Positions 52,014 to 61,375 of a stretch of DNA of 64,000 nucleotides are shown here, in pieces; within the stretch, counting starts at the first letter, position 1, and each line of letters opens with the position of its first letter. A program made the position numbers and the translations under genes. Source of the DNA: Lysobacteraceae bacterium (lineage in GTDB: Bacteria; Pseudomonadota; Gammaproteobacteria; Xanthomonadales; Xanthomonadaceae); assembly GCA_016789405.1 (NCBI GenBank), contig JAEUPQ010000031.1, positions 1 through 64,000 of the forward strand, in the 5' to 3' direction. The notes beneath the pieces were generated by a model that ran no database searches, was not told where the DNA came from, and was given only the letters and a program-made list of their open reading frames with translations.

Positions 52014-52880
52014 TCAGCCGCCCATCAGCGGACTGGTCAGGCGGCGGCTGTTGCCTGGACTGTGGAATTCGTTCGGCGTGAGCGCGTCGGTCTGGTCGGC
52101 GGTCAGGCCCTGGCTGTCCGCCCAGGGAATGACCTTGCGTGGGCCGGGGATGTAGGACTCCCACTTGCCTGGTTGTGGATCGAGTTCCGCGTAGGCATTG
52201 AAGCTGACCGGCATGATTCCGGTCCAGTGCGGGGCGTCGACATCGGGACCGGTCGTCGGTGGCTGGAACGTCCAGCTACTGACCGCCTTGACGCTCGCGC
52301 TGCTGAGCAGATTGCGCCAGAGCGCCATCTTGTTTTCACCGCCGATCGTGCGCAGGTTGACGTGGCTGGCGTCGATGTTCATGACCTTGCCGTCACGACC
52401 AACGCGTATTTTCAGGTAAACGGTGCCGCTCACGTTGTTCTGCTGGAGAGCCCGCGGGTATTGGATCTGGGTGCTTTTGCGCGCAAGGCGGACGCGGGCT
52501 TCCTTCGGCAGATCGGCGCCGAAGTTGGCACTGCGCAACTCCAGTGCCACCTTGCCGTCATCCTGCCGCCTGGCGACATACAGCAGCCGCATCCGCGAGC
52601 GGCTGGCCTTTGCGTCCCCCAGCGGGGCCGGCTCGAACGTCCATTTCGATGCCAGGTGCGCGGTCAGCGCAGCGATCCCCTCGGGTAATGTCTCCGCGTC
52701 GTCGAGCCTGTGGCTCAGCACCTTGCCGTCGGCACTGATGGTGATGTGGCCGCTGATGAGCAGGCTGGACTCGACCATGCGCTCTTGCTTGCCCGCCTGC
52801 GCGGTCAGCGCAAGGCCCAGGCACAGCAGCGTGGCGAACAGTCGGGCGGCGGTGCGGGGTTGCAGCAGGGCGGATCGCAT
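52014..52880 (-). CDS. TonB C-terminal-domain protein (energy-transducer-like)
   Basis: A 288-residue exported protein starting MRSALLQPRTAARLFATLLCLGLALTAQA, with a TonB C-terminal-like domain around residues 150-230 (QIQYPRALQQNNVSGTVYLKIRVGRDGKVMNIDASH). It lacks the Pro-rich periplasmic spanner of true TonB and has an extra N-terminal domain, so it may be a periplasmic TonB-like protein rather than an energy transducer anchored to ExbB. ATG 52880 begins the signal sequence; a longer in-frame start at 52979 is unlikely. Divergent from the antiporter gene. Confidence 0.75.
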   Translation of the reverse strand: MRSALLQPRTAARLFATLLCLGLALTAQAGKQERMVESSLLISGHITISADGKVLSHRLDDAETLPEGIAALTAHLASKWTFEPAPLGDAKASRSRMRLLYVARRQDDGKVALELRSANFGADLPKEARVRLARKSTQIQYPRALQQNNVSGTVYLKIRVGRDGKVMNIDASHVNLRTIGGENKMALWRNLLSSASVKAVSSWTFQPPTTGPDVDAPHWTGIMPVSFNAYAELDPQPGKWESYIPGPRKVIPWADSQGLTADQTDALTPNEFHSPGNSRRLTSPLMGG

Positions 52881-53005
52881 GGTGGCGTGGTCTTCGGGGC
52901 GTGAGGCTGGAAGCGTAGCAAACCCGTGCATCCGGTGATGGTCCGTTCCCCGTGCGAGATTGCGGCTTGCGGGATGCACCGTTAAGGTCGTCGCCGGAGG
53001 TGTCC

Positions 53006-54808
53006 ATGCACGGTAATGGTCTGCAACTCGCGTTGGTTTTTCTCCTGGCGGCGGTGATCGCTGTGCCGCTGTTCAAGCGCTTCGGCCTGGGCGCGGTGCT
53101 GGGCTATCTGGCGGCCGGCGTGGTGCTGGGGCCGTTCGGCGCCAAGGTCGTGCCCGACGCGGCGCCGGTGCTGACGGCGAGCGAGATCGGCGTGGTGATG
53201 ATGCTGTTCGTGATCGGCCTGGAACTGTCGCCGGCCCGGCTGTGGGTCATGCGCCGGCCGGTGTTCGGCATGGGCGGCCTGCAGGTGGTGCTGTCGGGGG
53301 TGGCGCTGGGCGGCATCGGCCTGGCGCTCGGCCTGGGCTGGAAGGCGGCGCTGGTGGTGGGGCTGGCGCTGGCGCTGTCGTCGACTGCGGTGAGCCTGCA
53401 GCTGCTGTCCGAGCGCAAGGCACTGAATACCGAGCACGGCCGGATCGGATTCGCGATCCTGCTGTTCCAGGACATCGCGGCCATTCCGCTGATCGCCGCA
53501 GTGCCGCTGCTGGGTGCGGCCGCGGCCAGTCCCGACCCGATCTGGCAGGACGTGCTGAAGGCCGTCGCGGCGATCGCTGTGGTGGTGGTCGGCGGGCGCG
53601 TCCTGCTGCGCCAGCTGTTCCGCATCGCCGCGCGCATCGGCGTGCCGGAGATGCTCACCGCCAGCGCATTGTTCGCCGTGCTGGGCGCGGCGTGGGTGAT
53701 GCACCTGGCCGGCTTGAGCATGGGCCTGGGCGCGTTCCTGGCCGGCGTGCTGCTCGCCGACTCCGAGTTCCGCCACGAGATCGAATCGCAGATCGAACCG
53801 TTCAAGGGCCTGCTGCTGGGCCTGTTCTTCATGGCGGTGGGCATGAGCATCGACCTGAATCTCATCGCGGCCGAACCCGGGGTGATCGTGTTCGGCACGA
53901 TCGCGCTGCTGCTGGTGAAGTCGCTGCTGCTGTTCGGGATCGGCCTGCGTCCCGGGCGCATGGGCTGGCGCGAAGCGCTGCAGCTGGCGGCGGTGATGGC
54001 GCTCGGCGGCGAATTCGCCTTCGTGGTGCTGTCCGAGGCGGTGAAGGCGCGCTTGATCGACGACGTGCTGCAGAACCGGTTGATCGCCATCGTCGGCCTG
54101 TCGATGGCGCTGACGCCGCTGTCGGTGATCGCGGCCTCGCGCGTGCTGCGCGCGCATCCGGATCGCGCGCCGGTGCGCGAGTTCGATGCGATGCCGTCCG
54201 GGCATCCGCAGGTCATCCTCGCCGGCTTCGGCCGGTTCGGGCAGATCGTCGCGCGCATGCTGGTGGCGCAGAAGATTCCGTTCGTCGCGCTGGAGACCGA
54301 TGCCAAGCAGGTCGATTTCGTGCGCCGGTTCGGCAACGCCGTCTACTACGGCGATCCCTCGCGACCGGACCTGCTGCGTTCGGCCGGCGCGGCGCACGCG
54401 ACGCTGTTCATCAATGCGATCGACAACGCCGAGGCCAACGTGCGGGTGACGCGCGTCGTGCGCCGGCTGTACCCGACCATGCGCGTGTTCGCCCGCGCGC
54501 ACGATCGCCGGCATGCGTGGCAATTGATGGACCTGGGGGCCGAAGTGACGCGCGAGACGTTCGCATCGGGCCTGGAGATGGGACGCGACGTGCTGATCGC
54601 GCTCGGCATGAGCGAAGAGCAGGCGCGTGCGCGCGTGGAGAAGTTCCGTCGCCACGACGAAGCGCTGCTCGCGACGCAGCACCTGATCTACGACGACGAG
54701 GCCGCGCTGCTGGAAAGCGCCAGGCAGGCGCGCAGCGAACTGGAACAGCTGTTCGAGGCGGATGTGGAAGACGCGCGGTCGGACGACGCAGGCCCAGGAC
54801 CGCGCTGA
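53006..54808 (+). CDS. KefB/KefC-type potassium:proton antiporter
   Basis: A 600-residue CPA2-family antiporter. Residues 1-385 are the 12-13 helix membrane domain with LFVIGLELSPARLWVMRRPVFG and LLFQDIAAIPL (with the transport Asp). Residues about 400-520 are an RCK-N domain (VILAGFGRFGQIVARML, YYGDPSRPDLLRSAGA) that binds NAD or glutathione conjugates, followed by an acidic tail. It exchanges K+ for protons during electrophile stress. GGAGG lies before ATG 53006. No KefF/KefG partner gene is adjacent. Confidence 0.92.
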   Translation: MHGNGLQLALVFLLAAVIAVPLFKRFGLGAVLGYLAAGVVLGPFGAKVVPDAAPVLTASEIGVVMMLFVIGLELSPARLWVMRRPVFGMGGLQVVLSGVALGGIGLALGLGWKAALVVGLALALSSTAVSLQLLSERKALNTEHGRIGFAILLFQDIAAIPLIAAVPLLGAAAASPDPIWQDVLKAVAAIAVVVVGGRVLLRQLFRIAARIGVPEMLTASALFAVLGAAWVMHLAGLSMGLGAFLAGVLLADSEFRHEIESQIEPFKGLLLGLFFMAVGMSIDLNLIAAEPGVIVFGTIALLLVKSLLLFGIGLRPGRMGWREALQLAAVMALGGEFAFVVLSEAVKARLIDDVLQNRLIAIVGLSMALTPLSVIAASRVLRAHPDRAPVREFDAMPSGHPQVILAGFGRFGQIVARMLVAQKIPFVALETDAKQVDFVRRFGNAVYYGDPSRPDLLRSAGAAHATLFINAIDNAEANVRVTRVVRRLYPTMRVFARAHDRRHAWQLMDLGAEVTRETFASGLEMGRDVLIALGMSEEQARARVEKFRRHDEALLATQHLIYDDEAALLESARQARSELEQLFEADVEDARSDDAGPGPR

Positions 54809-54860
54809 TCGATCGAGTGCCGATTGCGGTCTTCCGCCGCCGCCATGGCGCGGCGACGGA

Positions 54861-57800
54861 TCACTCGCGGTCTTTCAGGAACCGCGCCATCGACAATTGA
54901 CCGGTCTGCGGCGCGAATTCCGCCGCGACGTCGATGAAGCCGCGCATCACCGCGATCTCGCGCGGCGTGCGGTTCAGCGCATCGCGCGCATCGGGTTCGG
55001 CGCCGTCGCGCATCAGCTGCTGGGTCACTTTCAGCAGGCCGTGCAGCGCCGCCAGGTGCAGCGGGCCGAAGCCGCGCGGGTCGCGCACCTGCAGGTGCGC
55101 GCCTTCGTCGAGCAGGCGTTCCATGCCGGCGATGACCACGTCCTCGTCGCAGGCCGTGCCCGGTTCGGCGCGCGCGCCGAGCAGCAGCAGCAGCGGCGTG
55201 ACGTTGCCGGCGGCCGGCGTGTCGGGATCGGCGCCGGCCAGCAGCAGGGCATCGAACAAAGCAACGAGGCGACGTCGGTCGCGGCAGGTGAAACCGAACA
55301 GCGCGGCGCAATGCAGCGGCGTCAGCCCCTGCGCATCGCTGGCGTTGATGTTCGCGCCGGCGGCGAGCAGGCGCGAGCACACTTCCGGCAGGCCCAGCGC
55401 GGCCGCCAGCATCAACACGGTGACGTCGCCGGGCAGGCGCTGTTCGAGGGTGGCGCCGGCAGCGAGCAGCCGGTCGACGATTTCGATCTGGCGCATGCTC
55501 ACCGCTGCGGAGAGCGGCGTTGCGCCGGTGCGCGCAGCGAGTTCGGGATTGGCGCCGCGCGCCAGCAGCAGTTCGATCACGCCGCGATGACCGCCTCCGG
55601 CGGCGCGCAGCAGCGCGGTGCAGCCCTGGCTGTCGACGGTGTCGATCGGCATGCCCAGGTCGAGCAGGCGGCGCACCGCATCCGCATCGCCGGCGGTGGC
55701 GGCCTGCGGCAGGTCGGCGGGCCGCAGCGCGCGGCCAGGCAGCTGCCAGTGGCGCCAGTCCAGCCAGTCGGCCAGGTCGCGACGTCCGCTGGCCAGCGCC
55801 ACGCCCAGCGGCGTCTGGCCGTCGGCGGCGCGCACGTTCGGCGAGGCGCCGTGCAGGATCAGCTGCTTGAGGATCGGCTCGCGGCGCAGCGCGGCGGCGA
55901 GGTGCAGCGCGGTCATGCCGTGATGGTCGCGCGCGCCGAAGTCCGTGCCGATCTCGATCAGGCGTGCGATCAGGCTGCTCCAGCCCAAGCGCACGGCGAG
56001 CGTCAGCGGCGGATCGCCGGCCGGGCTTGCCGCGAACGGATCGGCGCCACGCTCGAGCAGGTCGAGCGCGAGTTTTTCCAGGCCGCGGTCGGCGCGATCG
56101 GCCGTCACGCAGGCAGCGAGGAAGCGCGACAGGCCACCGGCACCGGCGGGCGATACGCCGCGACGCAGCAGCAGCTGGATGGGCGTGGTCGCCACCGGTC
56201 CCAGCGCCAGCCACGCGAACAGCGGCGTGTCGCCGTGGCGGTCGCGCGCCTCGGGGTCTGCGTCGTGGCGCAGCAGCCAGTCGATGTGCAGTGGCTCGGC
56301 AGGCGAGTCGCCGTCATGCAGCAGGCTGCCCAGTTCGCCGGCCGACACCAGCGGCAGCAGGCGCGGCAGCAGGTCTTCGCGGCCTTCGTACAGCGCGTCG
56401 CGCAGCATCGCGATCGGTGCGCGATCCGGCGGTGGTCCTTCGTTGTCGGCATCGGTGCCAACGCTGGCCGGCAGCAGGTATTTGGGATCGATGGCCGACA
56501 CCAGCGCCCAGCGCCCGGCAGCGGCGGCGCAGTCGATCGCGGCGCGGCCGTCGGCATCGCGATGGCCGCGGTCCAGGCCGAGGTCGAGCAGGGTCGCGAT
56601 CAGCGACGGCGAGGGCGCGTCGGCGAGGCAGGCCAGGATCAGCGCGTGGCGGCCTCGGGCATCGACGGCGTGCACATCGGGCCGCGCCGGCAGCAGCGCC
56701 TTCAGCGCCGGCAGGCGCGCGCCGCGCGCGGCATCGAGGAAGGGCGTGCGCTGCTCGCCGTCGCGGGCGTGCACGTCGGCGCCGGCACCGAGCAGGATGC
56801 CGATGATGTCGGGATGTCCGGCGAACGCGGCCTCGTGCAGCGCGCTGCGTCCACGCGGATCGCGTGCGTCGACCTTCGCCCGGTGCTTGAGCAGCAGCTG
56901 CACGCCGGCGGGATCGTCTTCGTCGCCGCCTGCCGCCGCGTGCAGTGCCGGCACCGCGCCGGGCAGGTCTGCCTTCGCACCGCGTTCGAGCAGGAAGCGT
57001 GCAAGGCGCCAGTTGCCCGACATGCAGGCGATCGCCAGCGGCGAGGCGTGTTCGTGGTTGAGCGGATCGATCTCCGCGCCCGCATCGCGCAGCAGCGCGG
57101 CGACGCCGGGGTCGGAGCTGCGCGCGGCGTGATGCAGCGGGGTGTTGCCCTCGCCGTCGGCGATGCGCGGGTCGGCGCCGTTGGCGAGCAGGGTCATCAC
57201 TGCTTCCGGACGGCCGTGCCAGCTGTCGCGCGTGGCGGCGACCAGCGGCGTCATCCCGCCGTGCGGCGCGTTGACGTCGACGCCGTTCGCGATCAGGCCG
57301 CGCAACAGGCGCAGGTCGGGCAACACGGCGGCCAGCATCGGCAGCGTCCGCTGGTCGCGCGCATCGCTGCGCGGCAGGGCGTGCGGATTGGCGCCGGCGT
57401 CCAGCAGGCCCAGTGCGCGTTCGACGCGGCCATGGCGCGCGGCTTCGTACAGGGCTGCGTCCAGATCGCCGTCATCGATGGCCTCGGGCTGGGCCTCGTC
57501 TTCGGCCAGCGCTTCCTGCAGCAGGGCCTCGGCGCTGAGCGGAGAAGGCGCGGCCATGCGCAGCAGGGCGACATGCGCGAGCGGCCAGAGCACGGCGCAG
57601 GCCGCGACCGCTGGCCAGCGCGCGGCGCCCGGCAGCAGTCCCGGCCAGGCCAGGACCAGGATCCCGGCCAGCGGCAGGATCAGCAGCAGCGCTGCGACCA
57701 GGCCGTGCCAGTCGCGCGTATCGGTGTTGCCGAGCGCGCGCCAGTGTTCGGCCAGCGTGCCGCCGTCGCCTTCGAGCCAGCGCCACAGCGGCCAGGTGCG

Positions 57801-58202
57801 CCACAGGCCGATCAGCGCGCCGCCGACGATCGCGCTCACCGAGAGCGCCGCGCCGAGCGTGCGACCCTGCAGCAGCGAGGCCAGCGGCCAGGCGACGAGT
57901 GCGGCGAACACCAGCAGGGCCAGCGCCCACAGTGCGAGCAGCGGCAGCGCATCCTGCGCGCGGCCACGGCCGCGCATCCCCAGTGCGAACGCCGGCTGCG
58001 CGAGCAGGCCCGCGACCACGACGAGGCAGGCGCCCAGCCCGCCACCGACCACGGCGGTGCCGATGCCGGCCACGCCGGTCAGCGCGAATCCCGCCGCCAG
58101 CGGCATCGCGGCCGGACGCGTGCGCGGCGCGGTGTTGAGCACCTTCTCGTTCGGGGACATGCCGTCCACGGGCATGCGGTCCACGGGCGCGTGTTCAGGC
58201 AT
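54861..58202 (-). CDS. Large membrane-anchored ankyrin-repeat protein
   Basis: A 1113-residue protein. Residues 30-215 hold about six hydrophobic helices in pairs. Residues about 235-1100 are ankyrin repeats, roughly two dozen with some degenerate, recognisable as [48 protein letters not shown] and [12 protein letters not shown]. It is presumably an inner-membrane protein with a large cytoplasmic repeat scaffold for binding partners. Its start overlaps the YcgL gene by 8 bp, so the two are co-translated in the order ycgL then ankyrin. The start could be any of three nearby Met (residues 1, 10, 15). The function is unknown. Confidence 0.85.
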   Translation of the reverse strand: MPEHAPVDRMPVDGMSPNEKVLNTAPRTRPAAMPLAAGFALTGVAGIGTAVVGGGLGACLVVVAGLLAQPAFALGMRGRGRAQDALPLLALWALALLVFAALVAWPLASLLQGRTLGAALSVSAIVGGALIGLWRTWPLWRWLEGDGGTLAEHWRALGNTDTRDWHGLVAALLLILPLAGILVLAWPGLLPGAARWPAVAACAVLWPLAHVALLRMAAPSPLSAEALLQEALAEDEAQPEAIDDGDLDAALYEAARHGRVERALGLLDAGANPHALPRSDARDQRTLPMLAAVLPDLRLLRGLIANGVDVNAPHGGMTPLVAATRDSWHGRPEAVMTLLANGADPRIADGEGNTPLHHAARSSDPGVAALLRDAGAEIDPLNHEHASPLAIACMSGNWRLARFLLERGAKADLPGAVPALHAAAGGDEDDPAGVQLLLKHRAKVDARDPRGRSALHEAAFAGHPDIIGILLGAGADVHARDGEQRTPFLDAARGARLPALKALLPARPDVHAVDARGRHALILACLADAPSPSLIATLLDLGLDRGHRDADGRAAIDCAAAAGRWALVSAIDPKYLLPASVGTDADNEGPPPDRAPIAMLRDALYEGREDLLPRLLPLVSAGELGSLLHDGDSPAEPLHIDWLLRHDADPEARDRHGDTPLFAWLALGPVATTPIQLLLRRGVSPAGAGGLSRFLAACVTADRADRGLEKLALDLLERGADPFAASPAGDPPLTLAVRLGWSSLIARLIEIGTDFGARDHHGMTALHLAAALRREPILKQLILHGASPNVRAADGQTPLGVALASGRRDLADWLDWRHWQLPGRALRPADLPQAATAGDADAVRRLLDLGMPIDTVDSQGCTALLRAAGGGHRGVIELLLARGANPELAARTGATPLSAAVSMRQIEIVDRLLAAGATLEQRLPGDVTVLMLAAALGLPEVCSRLLAAGANINASDAQGLTPLHCAALFGFTCRDRRRLVALFDALLLAGADPDTPAAGNVTPLLLLLGARAEPGTACDEDVVIAGMERLLDEGAHLQVRDPRGFGPLHLAALHGLLKVTQQLMRDGAEPDARDALNRTPREIAVMRGFIDVAAEFAPQTGQLSMARFLKDRE

Positions 58203-58464
58203 CCGTGCCCCAGTCGTCGGTCATCGGATCGAACACGGTCTTCGGAAACTGCAGGTGGAAGCCGCGTTCGGCCAGGTTCGCGCGCACCACGCCGGCGTCG
58301 GCCTGGGCCAGTTTGCGACCGGGCGTCAGGGCGACATCCAGCACGAACTGCAGCGCACCCAGTTGCGCGCGCACCGGCGGCGGCAGGCAGTCGAAATCGT
58401 CGCGCGTGGCGAGGTAAACGTAGGTGTCGGCCTTCCGCTGGCTCTTGTAAACGTAGGCATGCAT
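58195..58464 (-). CDS. YcgL-domain protein
   Basis: An 89-residue YcgL-family protein. It begins [24 protein letters not shown] and carries the family pattern of small acidic alpha/beta proteins ([29 protein letters not shown]). The biochemical function is unknown. It overlaps the ankyrin gene by 8 bp. The gap upstream holds no other gene. Confidence 0.9.
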   Translation of the reverse strand: MHAYVYKSQRKADTYVYLATRDDFDCLPPPVRAQLGALQFVLDVALTPGRKLAQADAGVVRANLAERGFHLQFPKTVFDPMTDDWGTDA

Positions 58465-58865
58465 GGCCGGTGGTGCGCCTCGGAGCGGACTGGTGTGACA
58501 GGGAACGACGACCGGCCCGCAGGCCGGCGGCAGTGCGACACGCCACAGACCCGGATGAGTCTGCCCCTGTCAAATCAATCACTTGCGAGACCGATCTGCG
58601 GCGGATGCGTGGGAGTATCGCCCAACTGCCCGATATTGTGGAACTTCGCGACGAATTGTGCGGGAAAGCACGCTTGCGGGCTAGGTCGGGGACAGGTGTT
58701 GCGCCCATGTTCCGACGACCGGCCGGGCATCCCGCAGGGCGTGACGCGTGTCGTGGTCGTGCTGGTGTGCGCATCTTGGCCCGCATCGCGGGCGGGTCCG
58801 ATGGCGCATGAAAAAGGCATCCGCAGGCTCTAAGCTTCGGCGTCTTTCACCCGCCGGCGCTCCAC
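58465..58865. other. Divergent intergenic region
   Basis: About 400 bp between the YcgL gene and the peptidase gene. It should contain both promoters, but I see no convincing box pair, operator palindrome or terminator, and no short gene that I can support. Confidence 0.5.
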
Positions 58866-61262
58866 ATGACCGTTCGTTCCCGTGCTGTCCGCTTCCGTGC
58901 CCCGATCCGCGCGCTGCTCGCTTCCGCCGTGATCGCAGGCTCCGTCCATGTCGCGCAGGCGGCCGAACCGCTCACGCTCGAGACGGTCATGGCCGACCCG
59001 GACTGGATCGGCAATGCGGTCGAGCAGGCCTGGTGGTCGCTGGACGGCAAGACCGCGCTGTACCAGCGCAAGCGCGAGGGCGCGACCATCCGCGACCTCT
59101 GGCAGGTGCCGGTGGCCGGCGGTGCGCCGGCGAAGGTCGGCGATGCGGCGCGTGCGGACCTGGATGCGGCGCGTGCGGTGTACGACGCCACCCGCAGCCG
59201 CGCCGCCTTCGCGCGCAACGGCGACATCTTCGTCCGCGACCTGCGCAGCGGCGCGCTGACGCAGCTGACCCGCACCGAAGCGCAGGAGTCGCGCCCGCAG
59301 TGGAGCCGCGACGGTGCGCTGGTCTGGCGCACGGGCAACGACTGGTATCGCTGGACCGCCGCGCTCGGCGCGATGCAGGCATCGAACCTGCAGGCCGCCG
59401 ACGATCCGGCGAAGCCGCCGCCCGCCGACGACCTGCGCGACCGCCAGCTGCGCCTGATCGAAACGCTGAAGACCGATCGCGACCGTCGCGAAGCCGCGCG
59501 CGCGCAGGAGGTGGCATTGCGCCGTGCCGATCCCACGCGCGCGCCGCTGCCGACGTATCTGGGCAAGGGCGTGGAGATCGCCGACAGCGCACTGTCGCCT
59601 GACGGTCGCTGGCTGCTGGTCGTCACCACCGCCAAGGGCGCGGACGGCGGCCAGGGCGGCAAGATGCCGAAATACGTGACCGAATCGGGCTACGAGGAAT
59701 TCGAGGAAGTGCGCACCCGCGTCGGCCGCAACGCGCCGCTGCCGCACACCCTTTGGCTGGTCGACGTCTCGGCGGGAACGGCGACGGAACTGAAGTTCGA
59801 CGCATTGCCGGGCATCGCGGTCGATCCGCTGGCCGAACTGCGCAAGGCCGCGAAGCAGGACCCGCTCAAGGGCAACCGCCCGGTGCGCATCGAAACCGAC
59901 GGCGACGGCACCGGTCCGGCCATCCACTGGAGCCGCGACGGCGGCAACGTCGCGGTGCTGGTGCGTGCGGTCGACAACAAGGACCGCTGGATCGCGACCG
60001 TCGACCTGGCCGGCGCGAAGCTGCAGGTGCGCCATCGCCTCACCGATGCGGCGTGGATCAACTGGAACAACAACGAGTTCGGCTGGCTGCCCGATGGCCG
60101 CACGCTCTGGTACCTGTCCGAAGAGACCGGCTATTCGCACCTGTACGTGCTCGACGGCGCGAAACCGCGCGCGTTGACCTCGGGCAAGTGGGAGGCGTCC
60201 TCGCCCGCGCTGTCGGCAGACGGCAAGCGTTTCCTGTTCGTCTGCAACCGCTCGTGGCCCGGCGACTACGAAGTCTGTGACGTGCCGGTGGCGGGCGGTA
60301 CCGTGCGCGAACTGACCTCGCTGGACGGCGTCGAGGATTTCGTCGAATCGCCCGAAGGCGGGCGGCTGCTGGTGCGCCATTCCGACAGCTACGTGCCGCC
60401 GCAGCTGGCGGTGGTGGCCGACGGTGCCGCACGCGACCTCACCGACACCCGCAGCGACGCGTTCAAGGCGCGCACGTGGCTCGAACCGGAGTACGTGAAA
60501 GTCCCGTCGAAGCACGGCGCCGGCGTGGTCTGGGGCAAGTACTACGGCCCGAAGGCCCTCGAAGCGGGCAAGCGCTATCCGATCGTGATGTTCGTGCATG
60601 GCGCCGGCTACCTGCAGAACGTCAGCGACCGCTATCCGAACTATTTCCGCGAACAGATGTTCCACCAGATGCTCGTCGAGCAGGGCTACATCGTCCTCGA
60701 CCTGGACTACCGCGCGTCCGAAGGTTACGGCCGCGACTGGCGCACCGCGATCTACCGGCACATGGGCGAGCCGGAGCTGCAGGATTACCTCGATGGCCTC
60801 GACTGGCTGGTCGAGACGAAGCAGGGCGATCGCGATCGCGCCGGCATCTATGGCGGCAGCTACGGTGGCTTCATGACCTTCATGGCGCTGTTCAAGAAGC
60901 CGGGCGTGTTCAAGGCCGGCGCCGCGCTGCGTCCGGTGACCGACTGGTCGCAGTACAACCACGAATACACCAGCAACATCCTCAACACGCCTGTGCTCGA
61001 CCCCGAGGCCTACAAGCGTTCGTCGCCGCTGGAGTTCGCGGACCATCTGCAGGACCACCTGCTGATCGCGCACGGCATGATGGACGACAACGTGTTCTAC
61101 AAGGACTCGGTGATGCTGGCGCAGCGCCTGATCGAATTGCGCAAGGGCAAGTGGGAACTGGCCAGCTATCCGCTGGAACGCCATGGTTACACCCGCGCGG
61201 CGTCGTGGTACGACCAGTATCGCCGCATCCACGAGCTGTTCGAGCGCACCTTGAAGCCCTGA
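58866..61262 (+). CDS. Exported S9 family peptidase (dipeptidyl-peptidase IV-like)
   Basis: A 798-residue exported serine peptidase. A signal peptide ends near residue 33 (VHVAQA). The beta-propeller (WSLDGKTALYQRKR, WLPDGRTLWYLSEETGYSHLYV) spans about 40-550 and the alpha/beta-hydrolase domain follows, with nucleophile Ser in GGSYGGF (about residue 664), Asp in GMMDDNV (about 740) and His in LERHGYT (about 772). DPP-IV-like enzymes cut X-Pro dipeptides from peptides, here probably in the periplasm. It is normal in length and catalytically complete. A hairpin without T-run follows. Confidence 0.93.
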   Translation: MTVRSRAVRFRAPIRALLASAVIAGSVHVAQAAEPLTLETVMADPDWIGNAVEQAWWSLDGKTALYQRKREGATIRDLWQVPVAGGAPAKVGDAARADLDAARAVYDATRSRAAFARNGDIFVRDLRSGALTQLTRTEAQESRPQWSRDGALVWRTGNDWYRWTAALGAMQASNLQAADDPAKPPPADDLRDRQLRLIETLKTDRDRREAARAQEVALRRADPTRAPLPTYLGKGVEIADSALSPDGRWLLVVTTAKGADGGQGGKMPKYVTESGYEEFEEVRTRVGRNAPLPHTLWLVDVSAGTATELKFDALPGIAVDPLAELRKAAKQDPLKGNRPVRIETDGDGTGPAIHWSRDGGNVAVLVRAVDNKDRWIATVDLAGAKLQVRHRLTDAAWINWNNNEFGWLPDGRTLWYLSEETGYSHLYVLDGAKPRALTSGKWEASSPALSADGKRFLFVCNRSWPGDYEVCDVPVAGGTVRELTSLDGVEDFVESPEGGRLLVRHSDSYVPPQLAVVADGAARDLTDTRSDAFKARTWLEPEYVKVPSKHGAGVVWGKYYGPKALEAGKRYPIVMFVHGAGYLQNVSDRYPNYFREQMFHQMLVEQGYIVLDLDYRASEGYGRDWRTAIYRHMGEPELQDYLDGLDWLVETKQGDRDRAGIYGGSYGGFMTFMALFKKPGVFKAGAALRPVTDWSQYNHEYTSNILNTPVLDPEAYKRSSPLEFADHLQDHLLIAHGMMDDNVFYKDSVMLAQRLIELRKGKWELASYPLERHGYTRAASWYDQYRRIHELFERTLKP

Positions 61263-61270
61263 TCCGGCAA

Positions 61271-61303
61271 GCCGCGTTGCGGGGCACGCGCCCGCAACGC
61301 GGC
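61271..61303 (+). terminator. Long hairpin after the S9 peptidase gene
   Basis: GCCGCGTTGCGGG (61271-61283) pairs perfectly with CCCGCAACGCGGC (61291-61303), 13 bp over 7 nt. No T-run follows, so it may be a Rho-assisted end or an mRNA stabiliser. Confidence 0.6.
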
Positions 61304-61375
61304 CTTAACGCCAGGCTAGCGGAAACTTGAGGTTCGCCTCATGTTCCGCTAATCCGGCGCGGGCATGCTGCGCGC

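Noticed and set aside
54762..58811. A 1349-codon plus-strand frame opposite the ankyrin gene
   Set aside because: The ankyrin repeats on the minus strand are unmistakable; the opposite frame has only low-complexity Ala/Arg/Gln sequence.
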